Assembly: GCA_023384005.1 (NCBI GenBank)
Contig: JAHDXY010000015.1
Span: 1-35,348 of the forward strand
Length of the DNA stretch: 35,348 bases
From: Burkholderiaceae bacterium
GTDB lineage: Bacteria; Pseudomonadota; Gammaproteobacteria; Burkholderiales; Burkholderiaceae_E
Direction of reading: 5' to 3'
This document shows positions 31,338-35,348 of the stretch, in pieces; the stretch's first letter is position 1; every line of letters begins with the position of its first letter. The notes beneath the pieces were generated by a model. It was not told the origin of the DNA. It saw nothing but the letters and a program-made list of their open reading frames with translations, and ran no database searches. The position numbers and the translations under genes are program-made.

Positions 31338-32261
31338 TCAGGCGGCGTTGCGCACCTGGGAGAAGAGGCCCATCTCGTCGAGCACGTTGCGGATCTGTTC
31401 CTTCTGCGCGTCGGAGGCCTCGAGCAGCGGGCGGCGCGGATAGCCGCCGGGCCGGCCCAGCAGGTTCATCGCGGCCTTCATCACCGACGGCCCGCTGGAA
31501 ATCCCGCCGATGCGCCGGTCGAGCGCGAGCGTGCGCATCTGCACCCGGCGCGCGTTTTCGTAATCGCCCGCGACCGAGAGCTCGAACAGCGAGATGCCCT
31601 CGCGCCCGAGAACGTGCGGATCGAGGCTCGAGACGAAGCCGACTGCGCCCGCGAGCACGGCCGCCAGCCCGCGCTTGGCGGAGTGCCCGGTGAACACCTC
31701 GATCTGGTCGCCGCAGGCGGCGACGGTTTGCTCGAAGACGGTGAAGTCGAGCGTGCTCTGCTTGATGCCGACGACCCATTCGACCTGGGCGAGTTCGGCG
31801 GCGAAATCGGCGACGATGTCGACCCCGGTCGACTTCGGCGAGTTGTAGACGAGGATCGGCATCTTCGCCTCGTCGGAGATCGTGCGGAAATGCTCGACGA
31901 CTTCGCGCCGCGACGCGCCGCAGTAATACGGCGGCATGATCATCACGCCGTCGACGCCGGTTTCGCGCGCGGCCCTGGTCAGTTCGACGACGTCGCCGGT
32001 GGGGATGCTCCCGGTGCCGCCGATCACGGTGACGTCGCGCCCGAGCGCCTGCCTGGCGCGCCTGAACAGGGCCAGGCGCTCGGGCCCCTTGAGCGCCCAG
32101 GACTCCCCGTTCGAGCCCGAGACCACCACGCCGTGCGCGCCCTCCGACACCAGCAGTTCGAGATTGGCGACGAACTTCTTCTCGTCGATCTCGCCGCTCC
32201 TGGTGAACGGGGTGACCACCGCGGGGAAGTTGCCCCGCCACGCTACCTTGCCCTTGTTCAT
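31338..32261 (-). CDS. DHDPS/NAL-family lyase, paralog 4 (altered active site)
   Basis: 307 residues from ATG 32261, whose ATGA overlaps the stop of the TRAP permease. Lys167 ('VVGIKQST') and Tyr139 ('LVYNSPKSTG') are present. Ser replaces the Arg that holds the second carboxylate in dihydrodipicolinate synthase, and the loop reads 'GSNGES' with Asn for the relay Thr. It is thus not a DHDPS and differs from its sister paralog 3 at both specificity points. Translational coupling to the transporter makes it the lyase most directly linked to the imported substrate. A longer frame to 34136 only mirrors the permease gene. Confidence 0.9.
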   Translation of the reverse strand: MNKGKVAWRGNFPAVVTPFTRSGEIDEKKFVANLELLVSEGAHGVVVSGSNGESWALKGPERLALFRRARQALGRDVTVIGGTGSIPTGDVVELTRAARETGVDGVMIMPPYYCGASRREVVEHFRTISDEAKMPILVYNSPKSTGVDIVADFAAELAQVEWVVGIKQSTLDFTVFEQTVAACGDQIEVFTGHSAKRGLAAVLAGAVGFVSSLDPHVLGREGISLFELSVAGDYENARRVQMRTLALDRRIGGISSGPSVMKAAMNLLGRPGGYPRRPLLEASDAQKEQIRNVLDEMGLFSQVRNAA

Positions 32262-34261
32262 GACCGACCTTCCGTTGTAGATGCGCTCGCTGGAGAAAGG
32301 GGTTCCTCGTCGCCGCGGCGGTGCGAAACGAGGATCACTGCGGCCGCCAGCGCGAAACCGCTCAACGTCCAACCGAGTCCGGTGCCGGTCGAGCCGATGC
32401 TGCCCATGAAGAACAGCCCCGCGGCGACGGCGATCAGCAAGCGCTCGTGCAGGCGCAACGCCCGGGTCGCGTAGCTCTCGAAGATCATCGGCAGGCAGAT
32501 CAGCATCAGCCCCAGGGGCAGCGCGTCGAACAGCATCTCGAGCAGGTTGTCCGAGAGAATGCTCGAATAGGCGAAGGCGAATGGCATCACGTAGAGCGCC
32601 TTGGCGAGCTTGACCGATTCCCATCCGGTTCGCATCGGCGGCGCGTCCGCGATTCGCGCCGCGACGAACGCGGTCATGCACACCGGTGGAGTGATCGTCG
32701 AATCCTGGCTGAACCAGAAGATGATCAGGTGCGCCGCGAGGATGCTCACGCCCATGTCGGCGAGCGCGGTGGCGCCGAGCGCGGCGATCAGCACGTAGGA
32801 CGCGGTCACCGGCAGGCCCATGCCGAGCACGTACGACATCAGCCCGATCAGGATGATGCCCACCGCCAGCGAGCCGCCCGAGAGCGCGAGGATGATCGAC
32901 GAGGCCTTCACGATCAGCCCGGTCATCGTCATCACGCCGTAGATGACCGCCGCGCTGGCCGAGAGCGCCGTGATCGTGATGACGACGCGTGTCGTCGCCT
33001 CGAGCGCGACGAGCAGCAGCGCCGGGTTCATCCGCGTCGCGGTGCGAACCGCGCCGACGACGAGAATCGCGATCACGCACACCGCGCTGGCGTAAAAGGG
33101 AGTGAATCCGATCACCAGGACGTAGACCAGCGCGAAGATCGGGATGAAGATGTGCCCGCCCGCGAGGAGAACGTCGAGAACGCGCGGCAGGCTCTCGCGG
33201 GGCAACCCCTGCAGCCTTCTCTTGCGCGCCTTCACGTCGACGTAGGCGTACAGGCCCAGGAAATAGAGCAGCGCGGGCAGGATCGAATAGAGCATGATCG
33301 TGCCCAGCGGCACGCCGGTGAAGGCCACCATCAGGAACACGCCGGCGCCCATCAGCGGAGGCGTGAGCGCGCCGCCCAGCGAAGCGGTGGTCTCCACCGC
33401 GGCCGCTTCCACCGCGCTGAAACCGGAGCGCTTCATCAGCGGGATCGTCATGACGCCCGTGGTCGCGACGTTGCTCACCGTGCTTCCCGAGAGCATGCCC
33501 ATCAGCGCGCTCGAGATCACCGCCACCTTGGCGGGTCCGCCGCGCCTTTGTCCGGCGATCGCGAGCGCGAGATCGGTGAAGATCCGGTCGCCTCCCGAAA
33601 CGCGCAGGAACACGCCGAACATCATGAAGGTGAAGAGGAAGGTCGCGGTGATCCCCATGATGAAGTTGAACATCCCGTCCGAGAGCATGTACAGGTGCTC
33701 GATCAGGCGGGGGAACTCGGTGCCCCTGTGCTCGAACATCCCGGGCCAGACCGGCCCGGTGAGCGCATAGGCCATGAACACCAGGTTGATGACGACGATC
33801 GTCATCCCGACTGTGCGGCGCGTCGCCTCGAAGATCACGACCAGAGCAAGAATCCCGAAGAACATGTCGAGCGGTTCGACCGGATCGAAATAGGCCATTC
33901 GCGACTGAAAGCGCAGCGCGCTCGTGAAAGCCCAGACGAAGGTCGCAGCCGCGAGGATCGCGAGCAGCCAGTCGGACCAGTGGATCGCCGACTGCCTGCC
34001 GAGGCTGGACTTCAAACCGGGGTAGAGCAGGAAGATCAGCGGAATCGCTACGCCGAGGTGCAAGGCCGAGATCTGCGTCGGCCCGATCGGGATCGAGAAC
34101 GCGAGCCACAGCGTGGTCAGCGACAGGCCCACGCACAGGATCGTGATGAAGACGCCGAGCACTCCCCCGGGCTGGCGCTGGTCCCCCGGAAAAGAGAGGG
34201 TGCGAAGCCCGGCGGTGCGCGAATCGGTGAATCCCAGACTTGCGGCAAGCCTTGCGAACAA
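32258..34261 (-). CDS. TAXI-type TRAP transporter fused permease (DctQM fusion)
   Basis: A large inner-membrane protein of about 667 residues joining a DctQ-like N-terminal four-helix part to a DctM-like channel, the usual form for TAXI-TRAP systems. Diagnostic segments: 'GDRIFTDLALAIAGQRRGGPAKVAVISSALMGMLSGSTVSNVATTGVMTIPLMKRSGF' (about 230-290, read in part), 'TPPLMGAGVFLMV', 'GMGLPVTASYVLIA' and 'WFSQDSTITPPVC'. The start is uncertain. TTG 34261 has GGAGG five bases before it, while TTG 34273 has no ribosome site and no ATG is near. It is 92 bases after the receptor gene, with a strong hairpin between. Confidence 0.92.
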   Translation of the reverse strand: MFARLAASLGFTDSRTAGLRTLSFPGDQRQPGGVLGVFITILCVGLSLTTLWLAFSIPIGPTQISALHLGVAIPLIFLLYPGLKSSLGRQSAIHWSDWLLAILAAATFVWAFTSALRFQSRMAYFDPVEPLDMFFGILALVVIFEATRRTVGMTIVVINLVFMAYALTGPVWPGMFEHRGTEFPRLIEHLYMLSDGMFNFIMGITATFLFTFMMFGVFLRVSGGDRIFTDLALAIAGQRRGGPAKVAVISSALMGMLSGSTVSNVATTGVMTIPLMKRSGFSAVEAAAVETTASLGGALTPPLMGAGVFLMVAFTGVPLGTIMLYSILPALLYFLGLYAYVDVKARKRRLQGLPRESLPRVLDVLLAGGHIFIPIFALVYVLVIGFTPFYASAVCVIAILVVGAVRTATRMNPALLLVALEATTRVVITITALSASAAVIYGVMTMTGLIVKASSIILALSGGSLAVGIILIGLMSYVLGMGLPVTASYVLIAALGATALADMGVSILAAHLIIFWFSQDSTITPPVCMTAFVAARIADAPPMRTGWESVKLAKALYVMPFAFAYSSILSDNLLEMLFDALPLGLMLICLPMIFESYATRALRLHERLLIAVAAGLFFMGSIGSTGTGLGWTLSGFALAAAVILVSHRRGDEEPLSPASASTTEGRS

Positions 34262-34313
34262 AGGAGCCTCCAAACCTTCGCTGCCGGGTCAGCCGGAAAC
34301 GACGCGGCGAAAC

Positions 34314-34334
34314 GGGGCGGGACGAGCCCGCCCC
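34314..34334. other. Strong GC hairpin between TAXI receptor and permease genes
   Basis: GGGGCGGG-acgag-CCCGCCCC, eight-base perfect stem, with no T-run. Its place suits message stabilisation or partial termination that leaves more receptor than permease. Confidence 0.45.
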
Positions 34335-34353
34335 GGCGTGTGCACGGCTCGGG

Positions 34354-35340
34354 TTACTTGATCCAGCCGCGCTCGCGGTAGTACTTGGCGGCGCCAGGGT
34401 GCAGCTCGATCCCCAGGCCCTTGGGCATGCTCTCCGGGTTCCAGGCCGCGAAGCTCGACTGGGTGCTGGTGAGGCGCGCCTTGTTCTCGGCGATCACCTT
34501 GGTCAGGTTGTAGATCAGCTGCTCGTCCGCATCGGAGGTGGTGAAGTACATGTAGGGCATGCCGAGCGTGACCACTTCCTCGTTCTGGTTGGGGTAGGTC
34601 TTGGCCGGAATGCGAACCTCCAGCATGCCCCACTCGTCGGCGATCTTCTTCGCGATCGACGGGTCGATCGAGAGGATCTTGGAGTCGGGCCGCTTGGCCA
34701 TCAGCGAGATGATGTCGGCAGCGGGAGGATTGATGAAGAAGTTCACCGCGTCGAATTGCCGGTTGCTCCATCCGTCCGAGCGCCCGGCAGTGTTGAGCAG
34801 TTCCACCCGCCCGCCGCCGCTGCGCACGCTGTCGACCGATCCGCCGTACCCGGAGAGCACCTGCTGGATCATGAACAGCTCGGTCGATCCGGTAGGGCCC
34901 GTCGCCAGCTTGATCGGCTTCTTGCTCTTGACCACCTCGGCGAAGTTCATGTCGTTCGAGACGACGATGTGCAGGGCGTTCGAAACCATGGCGGCGATCG
35001 CGCGCAGTTTCGGGAACGCGGGCTTGTACATCTCGTTGTTGCCCTGCTGGGCGAGCTTGAGGAACGGCGCGTACGACACGCCGATCTGCGCCTGCCCCGA
35101 TCCGACCGTGAGCGCGTTGCCCACGCCGCCGGCGCTGGGCGTGATCGAAATCGGCTGGCCCTGGTACTTGGCGTTGGTCAGCTCGGCGATCGCGGCGGCC
35201 ACCGGGAACCAGGTCCCGGTGGGGCTGCCGGTGGTGAAGTTCACTGGCGGGTGCGAGGGCAGCGTCTGCGCGAGCGCACCGCCCGCCATCGTCACGCCTG
35301 CGGCGAGCGTCAGTCCGATCAGTTTCAACGTGGTTTTCAT
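34354..35340 (-). CDS. TAXI-family TRAP solute-binding receptor
   Basis: A periplasmic receptor of 328 residues with signal peptide 1-25 ('MKTTLKLIGLTLAAGVTMAG' then ALA-Q). 'NFTTGSPTGTWFPVAAAIAE' carries the TAXI family's GxxxGTW-type motif, and 'ITPSAGGVGNALTVGSGQAQIGVSYAP' (in part) the substrate loop. It is the first gene of a leftward group that continues with the fused permease and three NAL/DHDPS-type lyases. TAXI receptors are known for glutamate, 2-oxoglutarate and other acids; the ligand here is not visible. Only eight bases remain beyond its ATG, so the promoter lies outside the window. Confidence 0.93.
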   Translation of the reverse strand: MKTTLKLIGLTLAAGVTMAGGALAQTLPSHPPVNFTTGSPTGTWFPVAAAIAELTNAKYQGQPISITPSAGGVGNALTVGSGQAQIGVSYAPFLKLAQQGNNEMYKPAFPKLRAIAAMVSNALHIVVSNDMNFAEVVKSKKPIKLATGPTGSTELFMIQQVLSGYGGSVDSVRSGGGRVELLNTAGRSDGWSNRQFDAVNFFINPPAADIISLMAKRPDSKILSIDPSIAKKIADEWGMLEVRIPAKTYPNQNEEVVTLGMPYMYFTTSDADEQLIYNLTKVIAENKARLTSTQSSFAAWNPESMPKGLGIELHPGAAKYYRERGWIK

Positions 35341-35348
35341 GATGTCTC

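Noticed and set aside
32321-34381. Rightward 686-codon open frame opposite the TRAP permease
   Set aside because: Highly charged (Arg, Glu, Asp, His) low-complexity product, the typical antisense of a membrane-protein gene.

Overview
The window is a gene-dense, high-GC stretch with no rRNA, tRNA, CRISPR array, IS element or phage gene that I can see. TRAP and TAXI-TRAP transporters, FCD-type GntR regulation, HcnAB-like oxidase subunits and NAL/DHDPS-family lyases suggest a soil or water proteobacterium, most likely a betaproteobacterium (Burkholderiales-like). No marker gene is present to prove this. Complete coenzyme F420 genes would make it one of the less common F420-producing proteobacteria.

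Region A (1-11.8 kb) is an F420 island. A rightward group holds an FbiB-C-like nitroreductase, cofE and cofD. A leftward group reads UbiD-type decarboxylase, F420-dependent luciferase-like oxidoreductase, crotonase-fold hydratase, NADPH:F420 oxidoreductase (npdG), fbiC (CofG-CofH fusion), then a thiolase-like protein and its DUF35 partner. Deazaflavin assembly, F420 reduction, an F420-using enzyme and CoA-thioester enzymes sit together. This suggests the cofactor is made for one catabolic or biosynthetic route. CofC/FbiD is not in the window.

Region B (11.8-18.6 kb) has a 592-base gap, an OmpA-like envelope protein, a decayed SDR gene, E1 beta and E1 alpha of a 2-oxoacid dehydrogenase without E2 or E3, a TRAP permease pair (dctQM), and divergently dctP.

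Region C (18.6-35.3 kb), visibly richer in GC, is a catabolic locus I cannot match to a described pathway. It has a TauE/SafE permease, an enolase-superfamily acid-sugar dehydratase, a GntR/FCD repressor, two DadA-like FAD oxidases flanking an HcnA/HcnB-like iron-sulfur flavoprotein pair, four different NAL/DHDPS-type lyases, a GSA-type class III aminotransferase, an SDR, and a TAXI-TRAP importer. GTATAC-core sites, one of them a perfect 12-bp palindrome, precede three of its transcription units and fit one GntR regulon. The likely logic is import by TAXI-TRAP, oxidation or dehydration of an amino- or hydroxy-acid, then lyase cleavage and amino transfer. Tandem repeats of three different unit lengths lie in its intergenic regions, and two of them repeat the stop codon of the upstream gene.
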